A stretch of 64,000 nucleotides of DNA from Chitinophagales bacterium (lineage in GTDB: Bacteria; Bacteroidota; Bacteroidia; Chitinophagales; Chitinophagaceae). A program made the translations under genes and the position numbers. Below are positions 26,859 to 35,347 of the stretch, in pieces. Within the stretch, counting starts at the first letter, position 1; every line of letters starts with the position of its first letter. Under the pieces are notes generated by a model that did not search any database, was not told where the DNA came from, and worked only from the letters and a program-made list of their open reading frames with translations. Where the stretch lies: assembly GCA_020636505.1 (NCBI GenBank), contig JACJXR010000011.1, forward strand, positions 1 to 64,000. The letters run 5' to 3'.

Positions 26859-27475
26859 TCCAAAAGTACTTCGACGATTTTACGGATAAGCAAACCGAGC
26901 AGCTTGCAGCTTTGGCTGACCTGTATAGGGATTGGAACGAGAAGATAAACGTCATTTCAAGAAAAGATATAGACACACTATACGAAAGGCATGTGTTGCA
27001 CTCAATGGCCATAGCCGCCATGTGCGAGATGAACCCCGGTGCCAAGGTGATAGACATAGGTACAGGTGGGGGCTTCCCCGGTATACCGTTGGCGATATTC
27101 TATCCCGAGGTGGATTTTTTGTTGGTGGACAGCATCGGCAAAAAGATAAAGGTGGTGAATGCCGTATCCGAAGCCATTGGTTTGAAGAATGTAAGGGCAG
27201 TACATAGCAGAGTGGAGGAGATAAGGAACGAACAGTTCGACTATGCCGTATCCCGCGCCGTAGCTCCGTTGAAAGATCTGTGGTGGTGGGTGAACCCTGT
27301 GATACGCAAAGGCAACACTGCGGGTGAATTACCCAACGGGCTTATGTGCCTGAAAGGTGGTAACCTTGAGCAAGAAATGAAAGAATCGAAACTGAATGTA
27401 CGTGCATGGAGTGTGCAAGATATATTTCAAGAGCCTTTCTTCGAAGAGAAGTTTTTGCTCTACGTGCCTAAGTGA
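26831..27475 (+). CDS. rsmG: 16S rRNA (guanine527-N7)-methyltransferase
   Basis: 214 residues starting at a GTG that overlaps the end of the GT2 gene. N-terminal helical part with LADLYRDWNEKINVISRKDI and ERHVLHSM, SAM site VIDIGTGGGFPGIPLAIFYP, then VDSIGKKIKVV and YAVSRAVAPL. These are the standard GidB/RsmG motifs. It makes m7G527 in 16S rRNA. Stop adjacent to the convergent DUF3817 gene. Confidence 0.95.
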   Translation: MEKQTAVDIIQKYFDDFTDKQTEQLAALADLYRDWNEKINVISRKDIDTLYERHVLHSMAIAAMCEMNPGAKVIDIGTGGGFPGIPLAIFYPEVDFLLVDSIGKKIKVVNAVSEAIGLKNVRAVHSRVEEIRNEQFDYAVSRAVAPLKDLWWWVNPVIRKGNTAGELPNGLMCLKGGNLEQEMKESKLNVRAWSVQDIFQEPFFEEKFLLYVPK

Positions 27476-27766
27476 TTATCCTTCCGATTTCAATTTCCTG
27501 TCCACATAAAAAGGTGCGAACGGCAGAAGTGATGCGATGAACACCAACGCAGCTTTGCCGAACTTCCACTTGTATTCTTGCCAAACCTGAATGAGCATCA
27601 CCGCGTACAGCACAAAGAGTATGCCATGCACCCAGCCTGTATATTTTACCGCTTCGGGTATGTCGGCCATATATTTCAACGGCATGGCGATAAAAAGTAA
27701 CAGTAAATACGATATGCCTTCCAACACGGCTATTTGTCTGAAACGCTTGAGCAAGTTCCCTTTCAT
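27476..27766 (-). CDS. DUF3817 family small membrane protein
   Basis: 96 residues with three hydrophobic segments (AVLEGISYLLLLFIAMPLKY; YTGWVHGILFVLYAVMLIQV; AALVFIASLLPFAPFYVDRKL). The EGISYLLLL start, GWVHG loop and FAPFYVDRKL end are the DUF3817 signature. Function unknown. Divergent from the cytochrome c peroxidase operon. Confidence 0.85.
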   Translation of the reverse strand: MKGNLLKRFRQIAVLEGISYLLLLFIAMPLKYMADIPEAVKYTGWVHGILFVLYAVMLIQVWQEYKWKFGKAALVFIASLLPFAPFYVDRKLKSEG

Positions 27767-27798
27767 GCGGGCAAATATAGGCGCTTATGTCATTAGTA

Positions 27799-27843
27799 TG
27801 TCACAGATATGACACATTACGGTCATGTGTGGCATAATATTTG
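27799..27843 (+). promoter_or_regulatory. CRP/FNR-like operator and -7 box of the peroxidase operon
   Basis: TGTCA-N6-TGACA palindrome at 27799-27814, preceded by another TATGTCA half-site. An AATATTTG box (7/8 of TAnnTTTG) lies at 27836-27843. With transcription start near 27848 the palindrome is centred about 41 bp upstream, the class II activator position. The binding protein is not identified. Confidence 0.5.
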
Positions 27844-27879
27844 TAAATTGTATTACGTTACTAACTAAATCTACATCCT

Positions 27880-29010
27880 ATGAACTACGCTAAGCCCCTG
27901 TTTGCAATAGCATCTGCGATGTTGTTGTTTTCTTGCCAAAAAAAGGTGGACACCACACAGTCCACAACTCCTCAACAGCAAGTGGTATTAGACCTATCGG
28001 ACACCGAGGGAGTGCATTATTTCCCTACTCATCCGAGTTTTCCAAACAATACATTTGAAGATGACAAGGCCATATTGGGCCGTGTGTTGTTTTACGATAA
28101 GCATTTGTCCGCCAACAATGCAATAGCTTGTGCAAGCTGCCATAGGCAGGAGTTGGCATTTGCCGATGATGTGGCATTCAGCCGTGGATTTGAAGGAAGA
28201 CTTACAGGTAGGAACTCCATGCCGATACAAGACTTGATGCCAAGCTTTCCTATAAATAGCGTAAAAACCTTTCAGTTCGGTAGACTGTTTTGGGATGGTC
28301 GCGAGCAGAACTTGAAAAACTTGGTACTGAAGCCTGTGAACAACCACGTAGAGATGGGTGTAAGCGATGTGACCACATTGCCTGCCAAGCTGAATGAACT
28401 TCCATATTATGCAGACCTTGTAGAAAAAGCATTCGGTACACGTGAGTTGAATACGGATAATATTTCGGAAGCTGTTGCATACTTCTTAATGGCCATCTCA
28501 GCAGATAGCTCAAGGTTCAATAAGGATATGATCACCAATCAAGAGTTCAATGCATTGGAACGTATGGGACAAACATTGTTCAACAGCAAGTACGAATGTG
28601 GCAACTGTCACCGCATATCATTCGGACAGTATACCAACGAGGTGGTGGCCAATATAGGATTGGACAAAACAGATAAAGACCTTGGTGTGGGTGCATTGAA
28701 TATCAAGACTGCGATAGAGGGTGGCACATATGGTGCATTCCGCGCGCCAAACTTGAAGAATGTGGCCAAGACAGCACCTTATATGCACGATGGTAGGTTT
28801 AAGACTTTAGAAGAGGTGATAGACCATTACAGTGAGGGAATACAAGACAACCCCAACCTTGACCAACGATTGAAAAGAGACGGTAAGCCGATGCGCATGC
28901 AAATAACCGAAGATGATAAGAAAGCCATAGTAGCATTCTTGAACACACTTACCGATTACGATATGTTGACCGACCCCAAACTTTCCAATCCGTTTAAAAC
29001 AGTACAATAA
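27880..29010 (+). CDS. Diheme cytochrome c peroxidase / MauG-family lipoprotein
   Basis: 376 residues, lipobox FSCQ (Cys at residue ~19). Two heme-binding motifs: CASCH (about residue 86, followed by RQELAFADDVAFSRG) and CGNCH (about 245). Also RNSMPIQDLMPS, FWDGREQNL, FRAPNLKNVAKTAPYMHDGRF with the distal heme region, and the final FLNTL. It reduces hydrogen peroxide, or performs a MauG-type oxidation, in the periplasm with electrons from small cytochromes. Five bases before the next gene, so cotranscribed. A CRP/FNR-like site upstream suggests control by oxygen or nitrosative signals (inference). Confidence 0.92.
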   Translation: MNYAKPLFAIASAMLLFSCQKKVDTTQSTTPQQQVVLDLSDTEGVHYFPTHPSFPNNTFEDDKAILGRVLFYDKHLSANNAIACASCHRQELAFADDVAFSRGFEGRLTGRNSMPIQDLMPSFPINSVKTFQFGRLFWDGREQNLKNLVLKPVNNHVEMGVSDVTTLPAKLNELPYYADLVEKAFGTRELNTDNISEAVAYFLMAISADSSRFNKDMITNQEFNALERMGQTLFNSKYECGNCHRISFGQYTNEVVANIGLDKTDKDLGVGALNIKTAIEGGTYGAFRAPNLKNVAKTAPYMHDGRFKTLEEVIDHYSEGIQDNPNLDQRLKRDGKPMRMQITEDDKKAIVAFLNTLTDYDMLTDPKLSNPFKTVQ

Positions 29011-29015
29011 AACTT

Positions 29016-29732
29016 ATGAGACGCCACCTATTCGCAACAGTTATGGCTGTGTGCTTCAGCCTATCTTTTACCCAAGCACAAGAAGATGCTCCTCAAGCAC
29101 CCAAAGGCAAGTTGTTTCAACACCAAGTAGGTGTGCAGATGAACGACCTTATCAGACAGGTGTTCAACTTCAGCGATGTATCCAATCCACCCAACAATCC
29201 TTATTTGCTCATCTACCACCTGAACCTTGCAAAGTCGGGCTGGGGAGTACGTTTGGGTGTAGGACCCGAGATACGTGCCTTTAAAAACGATGATGGCATT
29301 ACCGAAACAGACAACGATATATTCAGAATGAACGCACGCTTGGGTTTTGAAAAAGCCTTCGCACTGTCAGACAGATGGAGTGTGGGCGTAGGGCTTGACG
29401 GTGTGTATGAGAACGAACTGATAAAGACCAAGAGTACAATCCGCAGCTTCGACTCCGCACGTACCGACGTTACCTCCAAGCTGATAACCACAGGCGGTGG
29501 AACGATGGCATGGCTGCGCTACAACGTTACTCCGAACATAACCATCGGCACCGAAACAAGTTTCTATTACAGAGTGGGTACATTTCAGCAAGGTATCACC
29601 GTAACCAGAAAGATCGTTCAAGGTTTTCCGGGTGGAAGTCAGGAACAGACCACCAATTCTGAAATAGATACAAAGGAAAGGTCGGGTACATTCAGCCTGC
29701 CGACGGTGTTTTACATCATCGTGCGGTTTTAG
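29016..29732 (+). CDS. Predicted outer-membrane beta-barrel protein
   Basis: 238 residues, signal peptide MRRHLFATVMAVCFSLSFTQAQ. Alternating hydrophobic and polar strands with many aromatic residues (WGVRLGVGPEIRAF, WSVGVGLDGVYENEL, ITIGTETSFYYRVGTF) and a terminal aromatic (FYIIVRF) indicate a small outer-membrane barrel. No family recognised. Cotranscribed with the cytochrome c peroxidase gene, but I see no functional link in the sequence. Confidence 0.75.
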   Translation: MRRHLFATVMAVCFSLSFTQAQEDAPQAPKGKLFQHQVGVQMNDLIRQVFNFSDVSNPPNNPYLLIYHLNLAKSGWGVRLGVGPEIRAFKNDDGITETDNDIFRMNARLGFEKAFALSDRWSVGVGLDGVYENELIKTKSTIRSFDSARTDVTSKLITTGGGTMAWLRYNVTPNITIGTETSFYYRVGTFQQGITVTRKIVQGFPGGSQEQTTNSEIDTKERSGTFSLPTVFYIIVRF

Positions 29733-29768
29733 TGAAAGCCATATTTATAAGGATACGTTCATGCATAC

Positions 29769-30179
29769 TTATTCTGCATGCTCTTGAATGGGAGTGTTGA
29801 ACACAACATTTGTTTTTGATATCATGTCGTGTATGGCCTGTCTTTTTTTATGGCCCGTAACGGTAAGCAGTGACACCCATCCCAAACCCAGCTTGAAGAT
29901 GTAGCGAATGTACAATATCAGAAAAAGCGGACCGCTGTCTCCGTAATAATTGACCCTTATGCCTGTCATCATTTGCCCAACTGTTCTGTGGAAGGACATC
30001 ATCAAAGGCTCGTAAGAGACACCGATGATTATCGCAATTACTTTCAATGTATTCGAATCTTCGTTTATGAAGTTGGCAAGTGTTATGAGTATACCGATGA
30101 GGCTGAAAGCGATTATCTGATCCACAAAAGTGGATTGTACTCTTTTGAGCAAAGTGGGGTATTCCATAGGTGCTGTCAT
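29769..30179 (-). CDS. RDD family membrane protein
   Basis: About 136 residues from the second ATG (MTAPMEYPTLLKR); an ATG at 30203 would add 8 residues. The RDD signature is partly degenerate: VQSTFVDQIIAF, with Q in place of R, then membrane segments (LIGILITLANFI; LKVIAIIIGVSYEPLMM; LFLILYIRYIFKLGLGWVSL) and the TVGQMMTGIRVNY and KKRQAIHDMISKTNVV motifs of the family. RDD proteins are implicated in ion transport in some bacteria, mostly uncharacterised. Single gene. Confidence 0.85.
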   Translation of the reverse strand: MTAPMEYPTLLKRVQSTFVDQIIAFSLIGILITLANFINEDSNTLKVIAIIIGVSYEPLMMSFHRTVGQMMTGIRVNYYGDSGPLFLILYIRYIFKLGLGWVSLLTVTGHKKRQAIHDMISKTNVVFNTPIQEHAE

Positions 30180-30304
30180 GTCGCATGAAATTAACGATTT
30201 CAAACATAGGATTGTGTCATATCAAGCATGATACTTATTGTTTATTTGTTGTTTTTCATCCATACTATATTCGCAACGGTGCTACTTCCTGCCAAAACAA
30301 TTCT

Positions 30305-30312
30305 TATTTTTG
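30305..30312 (+). promoter_or_regulatory. -7 box for yebC
   Basis: TATTTTTG, full match to TAnnTTTG, 26 bp before the yebC ATG. No convincing -33 element. Confidence 0.4.
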
Positions 30313-30338
30313 CCACCTGTTTAAAAAAATGATATTCC

Positions 30339-31049
30339 ATGGGCAGGATATTTGAAGTTCGTAAATCCAAGATGTTTGCCAGATACGATAGGATGGCAAA
30401 GCAGTTCAGTCGTATAGGTAAGGAGATAGCCATAGCCGTAAAGGCAGGAGGCCCTGACGCGGAGAACAACCCCGCATTGCGCCGCTGCATGCAAAACGCC
30501 AAATCGGTGAACATGCCGAAAGACCGCGTAGAGGCAGCCATCAAGAATGCGATGGGTAAGGATACCAGCAACTACGAACAAGTGTTGTACGAGGGCTACG
30601 GTCCACACGGTGTAGCCATGCTAGTGGAAACAGCTACGGACAATACCACACGTACGGTGGCCAACGTTCGCTCTCACTTCAACAAAGAGAACGGCAACTT
30701 GGGAAACAGCGGTTCGGTGGCGTTCATGTTCAAACACTTGGGTGTGTTCAAACTGAAGAACGAAGGACAAGACCACGATGAGCTGGAGCTTGAACTGATA
30801 GATGCAGGATTGGAAGAATTGGGTGAAGACAGTGAAGGTAACCTTGTGATACGTTGCGGTTTCAACGACTTCGGTAATATGCAAAGCGCATTGGAGCAGA
30901 AGGGCCTGGAGCCTTTGTCTGCGGAGCTGGAGTGGATACCCAACAGCCTGACAGAAGTGTCTGACGAACAAGCCGACGATATTTCCAAACTGATAGAAAG
31001 ACTGGAGCAGGACGACGACGTACAGCGCGTGTTCCACAACATGGGGTAA
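30339..31049 (+). CDS. yebC: YebC/PmpR-family protein
   Basis: 236 residues. Family motifs: RMAKQFSRIGKEIAIAVKAGG, NPALRRCMQNAKSVNMPKDR, YEGYGPHGVAMLVE, NTTRTVANVRSHFNKENG, GSVAFMFKHLGVF. The N terminus (MGRIFEVRKSKMFAR) is the Bacteroidetes variant of the usual GHSKW start. Members were described as transcription factors and more recently as factors that relieve ribosome stalling at proline-rich motifs. Followed after 5 bp by a small cysteine-rich gene. Confidence 0.95.
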   Translation: MGRIFEVRKSKMFARYDRMAKQFSRIGKEIAIAVKAGGPDAENNPALRRCMQNAKSVNMPKDRVEAAIKNAMGKDTSNYEQVLYEGYGPHGVAMLVETATDNTTRTVANVRSHFNKENGNLGNSGSVAFMFKHLGVFKLKNEGQDHDELELELIDAGLEELGEDSEGNLVIRCGFNDFGNMQSALEQKGLEPLSAELEWIPNSLTEVSDEQADDISKLIERLEQDDDVQRVFHNMG

Positions 31050-31054
31050 GCCAC

Positions 31055-31252
31055 ATGGAAGAGAAGCATTGCTCCAACTGCAAAAAGTCCTTCGGCTGCT
31101 TGGCCGACGAGCGTGGCTGTTGGTGCGAGCAACATCATCTATCCGCAGAAAAGCTGCAATACCTGAAAGAAAATTTTGACAACTGCCTATGCCCCGACTG
31201 CCTGAAGAAGGTGGAGGAGGGTACGGGAGAGGTCATTCCGAGAGAGATATAG
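31055..31252 (+). CDS. Small cysteine-rich CWC family protein
   Basis: 65 residues with nine cysteines: HCSNCKKSFGCLADERGCWC then CLCPDC. The GCWC motif identifies the Cys_rich_CWC family, probably a zinc-binding fold. Function unknown. It begins 5 bp after yebC and is likely on the same transcript. Confidence 0.85.
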   Translation: MEEKHCSNCKKSFGCLADERGCWCEQHHLSAEKLQYLKENFDNCLCPDCLKKVEEGTGEVIPREI

Positions 31253-31372
31253 AACGCGCCTGTGGGTGGTGCAACATACCCGAAAACGGTGTATATTTAC
31301 GGCAGAGGAGGAGAGTCTTGTATTATGCATGGCATGCATTTTGTATGTCCATAATTTTAAACCGAGACAAAA

Positions 31373-32002
31373 ATGAAATATTCCCCTCTGGTGGTCATCC
31401 TGACGATGATGGGCTTTGTAGCCTGTGTGAAGTATGAGAAATATCCTTTCGAGCAAGTACCCGTAGACAAATACTGCTCCGCGTACAACAATCAACTTTT
31501 CCAATACTGGTTTCCATATATCCAAGGCGCTCGCACGGTGTTCAAAGACACGATGGGTGATACACGTACACTCACCATCGACAAGCTGACAAAGAGCGGT
31601 ATGTACAAAGACACGATAGACCGTTGCGATGCCACCGCGGCATTATATGCCCATGGCAATCTGCCTGCCGAGACGGAAATAACCTTCTCCGTAGAGCATA
31701 TGACAAGCCAACTGCCTGCATTGGCCGACGAGAACAACCTGACCATAAAACTGTACAATCAAGTATACCGCCTACACGCAAGCGACGAGGGCTACGACCT
31801 GGATATAATAGATGCAGCAACGAGTGATTATTACAGCTTCTATTACGACAGGATGAACATCGGCGACAACTCTTACACATCGATATACGAATTCAGGAGC
31901 CGCTCCGACAACAACATCAAGAGCATTTTCTTGGCCAAGAGAGTGGGGCTGTTGGGTTTCACCTTCAGAGATGGGCACAGCTACTGGGTGCAGAGTAAGT
32001 AG
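31373..32002 (+). CDS. Lipoprotein of unknown function, paralog of the gene at 35.7 kb
   Basis: 209 residues, lipobox FVAC (Cys18). Shares its plan with the lipoprotein at 35660-36259: CxKYE near the lipid anchor, CSAYNNQLFQYWFPY against CPAYDGSFLDNWFPF, and a C-terminal SIFLAKRVGLLGFTFRDGHSYW against LYIARTHGVVGFVKDGVDYW. No known domain. The two paralogs flank the accessory patch. A 7-bp palindromic arm pair around 31325-31339 (ATGCATG/CATGCAT) lies ~35 bp upstream and may be regulatory. Confidence 0.75.
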   Translation: MKYSPLVVILTMMGFVACVKYEKYPFEQVPVDKYCSAYNNQLFQYWFPYIQGARTVFKDTMGDTRTLTIDKLTKSGMYKDTIDRCDATAALYAHGNLPAETEITFSVEHMTSQLPALADENNLTIKLYNQVYRLHASDEGYDLDIIDAATSDYYSFYYDRMNIGDNSYTSIYEFRSRSDNNIKSIFLAKRVGLLGFTFRDGHSYWVQSK

Positions 32003-32025
32003 GGTTGAACAATACAATATTTAAT

Positions 32026-32048
32026 GGGAGCTATTGGCTCCCTTTTTT
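32026..32048 (+). terminator. Intrinsic terminator after lipoprotein gene
   Basis: GGGAGC / GCTCCC stem with TATTG loop and six T. Confidence 0.8.
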
Positions 32049-32160
32049 ATTACCTGAAATTCCATTTCCATAAATGATATAAATGTTGTAAATTTGCTGT
32101 TGACTGGTTGTGCCGTTACCACATAACAAATCTTATCTCTAAACCATAAAAACAGGCATA

Positions 32161-33510
32161 ATGACACAACCGCTACCACAAGAAGAAAACCCCGAAGAAG
32201 GGTACAGAAACATTCCCACAAACATATTCATGCACCTGCCCAAGCTGCTGCGCGAACCCTGCCTACGCTTTACCGACGAGGCGGAGCGAGAGCTGTTCCT
32301 CATAGGCGCCATAGGTGTGGTGAGTGGTATGCTGCCCAACTATACGGGCGGCTACTTCGGCCACGAAACGGGTACCAACCTTTACTGCTTCATCATTGGC
32401 AGATACGGTACAGGCAAGGGTGCGCTCAAGTGGGCGCAGAAGTTGGGCGAGGCCACCCATCAATACAAACTGCAATCGGCCAAAGAAACAGAGCAGCGCT
32501 ACAAAGCCGACAAGGCGGAGTACCTGCGTAAGCAAGCACAGTACAACAAGGGCGAGCTGAAAGACCCACCGCAAGAACCCGCCACGCCAAGGCACTTAAA
32601 ACTCTTCATACCCGCCAACACCACCAAGACGGCCGTGATGCAACTGCTGCAAGAGAACGACGGCAGCGGTATCATCTTCGAGACGGAGGGCGATACATTA
32701 GCCGATATGCTGAGACAGGACTATGGCAACTTCAGCGACATACTGCGCAAAGCTTATCATCACGAAGCGCTGAGCTTCTTTCGCCGTGCCAACAACGAGG
32801 ATGTGGAGGTGCGACACCCCGCACTGAGTGTGGTGCTGAGCGGCACTTACGATCAGCTGCTGAAACTGATACCCACGATAGACAACGGCCTGTTCAGCCG
32901 ATTCATGTATTACCTGTTGGATGGCAACGATGAGTTTCGCAATCCGTTTGAGAAGAACGATGCTGGCCATGCAAGTGCATTGACGCATTACAGCGAAGAG
33001 TTGTTGCAACTGTACCGTGCATTGGAAGAAAGGCAGGTGCCGTTGAAATTCTTCCTCAGCCAAAAGCAGCAACAAGAGTTTGTCGGCTTCTTCACCTATA
33101 TGAAGGAGTGGATACGCGACACCATCAGCGACGATATGGAGGGCAGCGTGAACCGTATGGCGATAATGGCCTACCGCATAGCCATGATACTGACCGTACT
33201 GCGCCACTACGGAGATTACAACAAGCTGAATCCCATCGGCATCACTTGTACGGACGAGGATATGGACGCCGCCTGCAAGATAGTGGACGTGCTTGCCTAC
33301 AACGCCACGGACGTGTACCGCTACTTGGAACAGAACGGACTGCGCCGCGCCCCTACCAACAAAAAAGAAGTAAGCGACGACGAGCGGCTGCTTTGCTACC
33401 GCTACAAACAACAGGGTATGAGCAACCGACAAATAGCGATTAACGTTTTCGGGAATGTGAACAGTAAGAATAAGGTGAAGCGAATACTAAAAGATTATGG
33501 CATAGAATAG
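32161..33510 (+). CDS. DUF3987 P-loop protein with C-terminal helix-turn-helix
   Basis: 449 residues. Walker A-like GRYGTGKGALKW (about residue 81), in which glycine replaces the usual Ser/Thr, as in Bacteroidetes DUF3987 proteins. LFIPANTTKTAVMQLLQEN and GIIFETEGDTLADMLRQDYGNFSD, SFFRRANNEDVEV, LSVVLSGTYDQLLKLIPTIDNGLFSRFMYY all match this family. The last 45 residues (LCYRYKQQGMSNRQIAINVF) look like a DNA-binding helix-turn-helix. DUF3987 proteins occur mainly on mobile and prophage-like elements and are thought to be replication-related ATPases. Shorter than versions fused to primase or VirE-like domains. Base composition is visibly richer in G+C than its neighbours. A GC palindrome starts 2 bp after the stop. 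Confidence 0.85.
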   Translation: MTQPLPQEENPEEGYRNIPTNIFMHLPKLLREPCLRFTDEAERELFLIGAIGVVSGMLPNYTGGYFGHETGTNLYCFIIGRYGTGKGALKWAQKLGEATHQYKLQSAKETEQRYKADKAEYLRKQAQYNKGELKDPPQEPATPRHLKLFIPANTTKTAVMQLLQENDGSGIIFETEGDTLADMLRQDYGNFSDILRKAYHHEALSFFRRANNEDVEVRHPALSVVLSGTYDQLLKLIPTIDNGLFSRFMYYLLDGNDEFRNPFEKNDAGHASALTHYSEELLQLYRALEERQVPLKFFLSQKQQQEFVGFFTYMKEWIRDTISDDMEGSVNRMAIMAYRIAMILTVLRHYGDYNKLNPIGITCTDEDMDAACKIVDVLAYNATDVYRYLEQNGLRRAPTNKKEVSDDERLLCYRYKQQGMSNRQIAINVFGNVNSKNKVKRILKDYGIE

Positions 33511-33511
33511 T

Positions 33512-33550
33512 GGTGCGGATGGGGCGTGGTGCGCGCGCACCACCGCACCG
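33512..33550. repeat. GGTGCG-type GC palindrome, copy 1
   Basis: GGTGCGG at the left and CCGCACC at the right enclose GTGGTGCGCGCGCACCAC. Begins directly after the DUF3987 stop and is followed by TTTTA, so it can fold as a stable hairpin in the transcript. Confidence 0.75.
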
Positions 33551-33578
33551 TTTTACCTTACACCAAAAACAATACACC

Positions 33579-33986
33579 ATGTTAAAACCACTGAAAGAAT
33601 ACATATGCGATAGCTGCGGACAGCTGATACAAAAGCCCGAACAGGGAGAAGTGATATGGAAGGTGACATATAAAAAGCCTTACCTGAACTACGACTATAA
33701 AATTGTACATATGAGGCGAGTGGACAATCCGTGTAGTATGGGTGACTACGATTGCAATACAAACCTTAAAGACTTTGTAGACCAATATATACTACACCCA
33801 TATGCCGTAAACCTGCAAGAGTATATGGACACTATGCGCAGACTGACAGTACCGTACTACGAGGAGGCAAGACAGTATTTAAAGAATCCGTTTAAAACCA
33901 TGCGACACTTTGAAAATGACTTTGCTGATGAGATGATACCATGGGCTGAGTTTTTTAAAATGGTGATAGAGGTTAATGAAGATTAA
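33579..33986 (+). CDS. Hypothetical protein with Zn-ribbon-like N terminus
   Basis: 135 residues from the ATG at 33579; the frame extends upstream to 33510 but through the palindrome, so that part is not coding. Begins MLKPLKEYICDSCGQLIQKP: a CxxC knuckle; a second pair could be the Cys residues in NPCSMGDYDC. The rest is helical and rich in Tyr and acidic residues (YYEEARQYLKNPFKTM). I recognise no family. It stands between two palindromes, 68 bp after DUF3987. Confidence 0.65.
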   Translation: MLKPLKEYICDSCGQLIQKPEQGEVIWKVTYKKPYLNYDYKIVHMRRVDNPCSMGDYDCNTNLKDFVDQYILHPYAVNLQEYMDTMRRLTVPYYEEARQYLKNPFKTMRHFENDFADEMIPWAEFFKMVIEVNED

Positions 33987-33996
33987 GTGGTTCACC

Positions 33997-34024
33997 GGTG
34001 CGTGGTGCGCACGCACCACGCACC
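33997..34024. repeat. GGTGCG-type GC palindrome, copy 2 (perfect)
   Basis: 13-base arms GGTGCGTGGTGCG / CGCACCACGCACC around a 2-base centre, followed by GTTTTG. 11 bp after the stop of the preceding gene. An inverted partial copy of the GCGAGG repeat (CGTCACTGCGAGGG) follows at 34042-34055. Confidence 0.85.
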
Positions 34025-34121
34025 GTTTTGCTATGCCCATCTCGTCACTGCGAGGGAGAGTAGGGTGAAAACACCCTATGAGGGGAATATTGATATATGT
34101 ATTTTTATACAAACAAGACTT

Positions 34122-35201
34122 ATGGATATTCTTCAAATCAAAAAAAATATTGATGACGCAATTTATGCATTAGAAGGTCAATCAGGATACGCTAATAAAG
34201 TTGCGGGTTACATTCATATAATAGAAAGTAATAGAAATGATACAGATCAGATGTTCATAATACTCGATAATGTAATTAACGATATAAAATCATTTCGATC
34301 AGGTGAGATGTACGATACATTGAATTATTTGTTACCCGAAATGACGAAATCATTTATAAGTGACGCATCCCTAAAGCAATTTGTTGATTTTAAACAAGCT
34401 CAAAATCCTGTAATAGAAATATATAATAAACTACATAGGGTTTTGACATCATATCGCACACGATTATTAAGTGATATATCCAAATTGAACGATTTAGATA
34501 TAATCATTAGTAGACTAGTTAAAAAAGATTACGAACAGTACTATAAAAATAATAAGATTCTTATGTCAATAGAGTTGAAGAATAAATACTCTATATCAAA
34601 CTTGTATTACTTTAATAAGGAGTTAAGGAAGTGGAATATTGCACTACGTATGTTTTATGAGATTCAAAATAAAAATACTCCTGAAGACTTTGAAATTATT
34701 GCAGTAAATCAGGGTTCTATTGATATAATACTCAACTTGGATTTAGATATTATTAATAGCTTGATAGATTTATTTAAAGCTGGTATTGAGGCCTATGCTG
34801 CTTACTTGCTATATAAATCAAAAGTTTTTGAAATTGTGAAGTCGTACGGCAATAATCAAAAGTTGATTGACTCTGAAAAGGTCAGAGAAGAAGAATTATT
34901 GAATAATATTGAACTTATTGTTAAAGAAGAAATTGATAAAAAGGTATCAAGGAAAGATTCACAAATAGAAAGTATAGAAAAAAAATTAGATTATTTGACA
35001 GAGTTTGTAGTAGATAATGTTGTAAAGGGGAATAACGTATCGGCAATAGCGCCACCCGATAATAACTCCAAATTATTAGAAAAGGACAGGGAGAAAAATA
35101 AGTCTCTTAAAATGAACGCTGAACACTATAAATATTTGGACGAGAATTCTCAAAAACTACTTTCTGAAAAATATACTGACATAGATAAAAAGTCAAAGTA
35201 A
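34122..35201 (+). CDS. AT-rich orphan protein of unknown function with C-terminal coiled coil
   Basis: 359 residues from ATG 34122; the frame is open back to 33987, but that stretch crosses the palindrome and repeat. Strikingly AT-rich compared with its neighbours, with many AAA, ATA and TTA codons, so likely acquired. Mostly helical: an N-terminal half without motifs, a FEIIAVNQGSIDIILNLDLD beta segment, an amphipathic or membrane-like helix (IINSLIDLFKAGIEAYAAYLL), and a charged probable coiled coil (KVREEELLNNIELIVKEEID ... RKDSQIESIEKKLDYLTEF). No recognised family. The arrangement of a QGS(I/L)(D/E)I strand before a helix recalls C-terminal regions of some effector-associated proteins, but this is only a resemblance. 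Confidence 0.7.
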   Translation: MDILQIKKNIDDAIYALEGQSGYANKVAGYIHIIESNRNDTDQMFIILDNVINDIKSFRSGEMYDTLNYLLPEMTKSFISDASLKQFVDFKQAQNPVIEIYNKLHRVLTSYRTRLLSDISKLNDLDIIISRLVKKDYEQYYKNNKILMSIELKNKYSISNLYYFNKELRKWNIALRMFYEIQNKNTPEDFEIIAVNQGSIDIILNLDLDIINSLIDLFKAGIEAYAAYLLYKSKVFEIVKSYGNNQKLIDSEKVREEELLNNIELIVKEEIDKKVSRKDSQIESIEKKLDYLTEFVVDNVVKGNNVSAIAPPDNNSKLLEKDREKNKSLKMNAEHYKYLDENSQKLLSEKYTDIDKKSK

Positions 35202-35225
35202 TTACTGTTAATCAAACTCCTGTTA

Positions 35226-35260
35226 TTTCATAAGACTGCTTCGTTCCTCGCAATGAGGGG
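35226..35260. repeat. Dispersed CTTCGTTCCTCGCAATGA repeat, copy 1
   Basis: Shares 31 of 35 bases with 36441-36475. The reverse complement contains CATTGCGAGGAACGAAGCA, a motif seen as a dispersed intergenic repeat in many bacterial genomes. Confidence 0.75.
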
Positions 35261-35347
35261 AATAGGTAAATTGTCCTACTGTCACGGGCAGGACGGTAGG
35301 ACAACGCACCACTCGTAATTATCCTATCTTTAATCAAACATCAGAAA

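Noticed and set aside
31325..31339. ATGCATG/CATGCAT palindrome as a regulator site
   Set aside because: Short, single copy and not placed relative to a recognisable -7 box; kept only as a remark on the lipoprotein gene.
32698..33432. 244-codon open frame on the minus strand
   Set aside because: Antisense shadow of the GC-richer DUF3987 gene, which has strong family motifs.
33987..34121. N-terminal extension of the AT-rich gene
   Set aside because: The open frame passes through the GGTGCG palindrome and a GCGAGG repeat; the AT-rich coding signal begins at the ATG at 34122.
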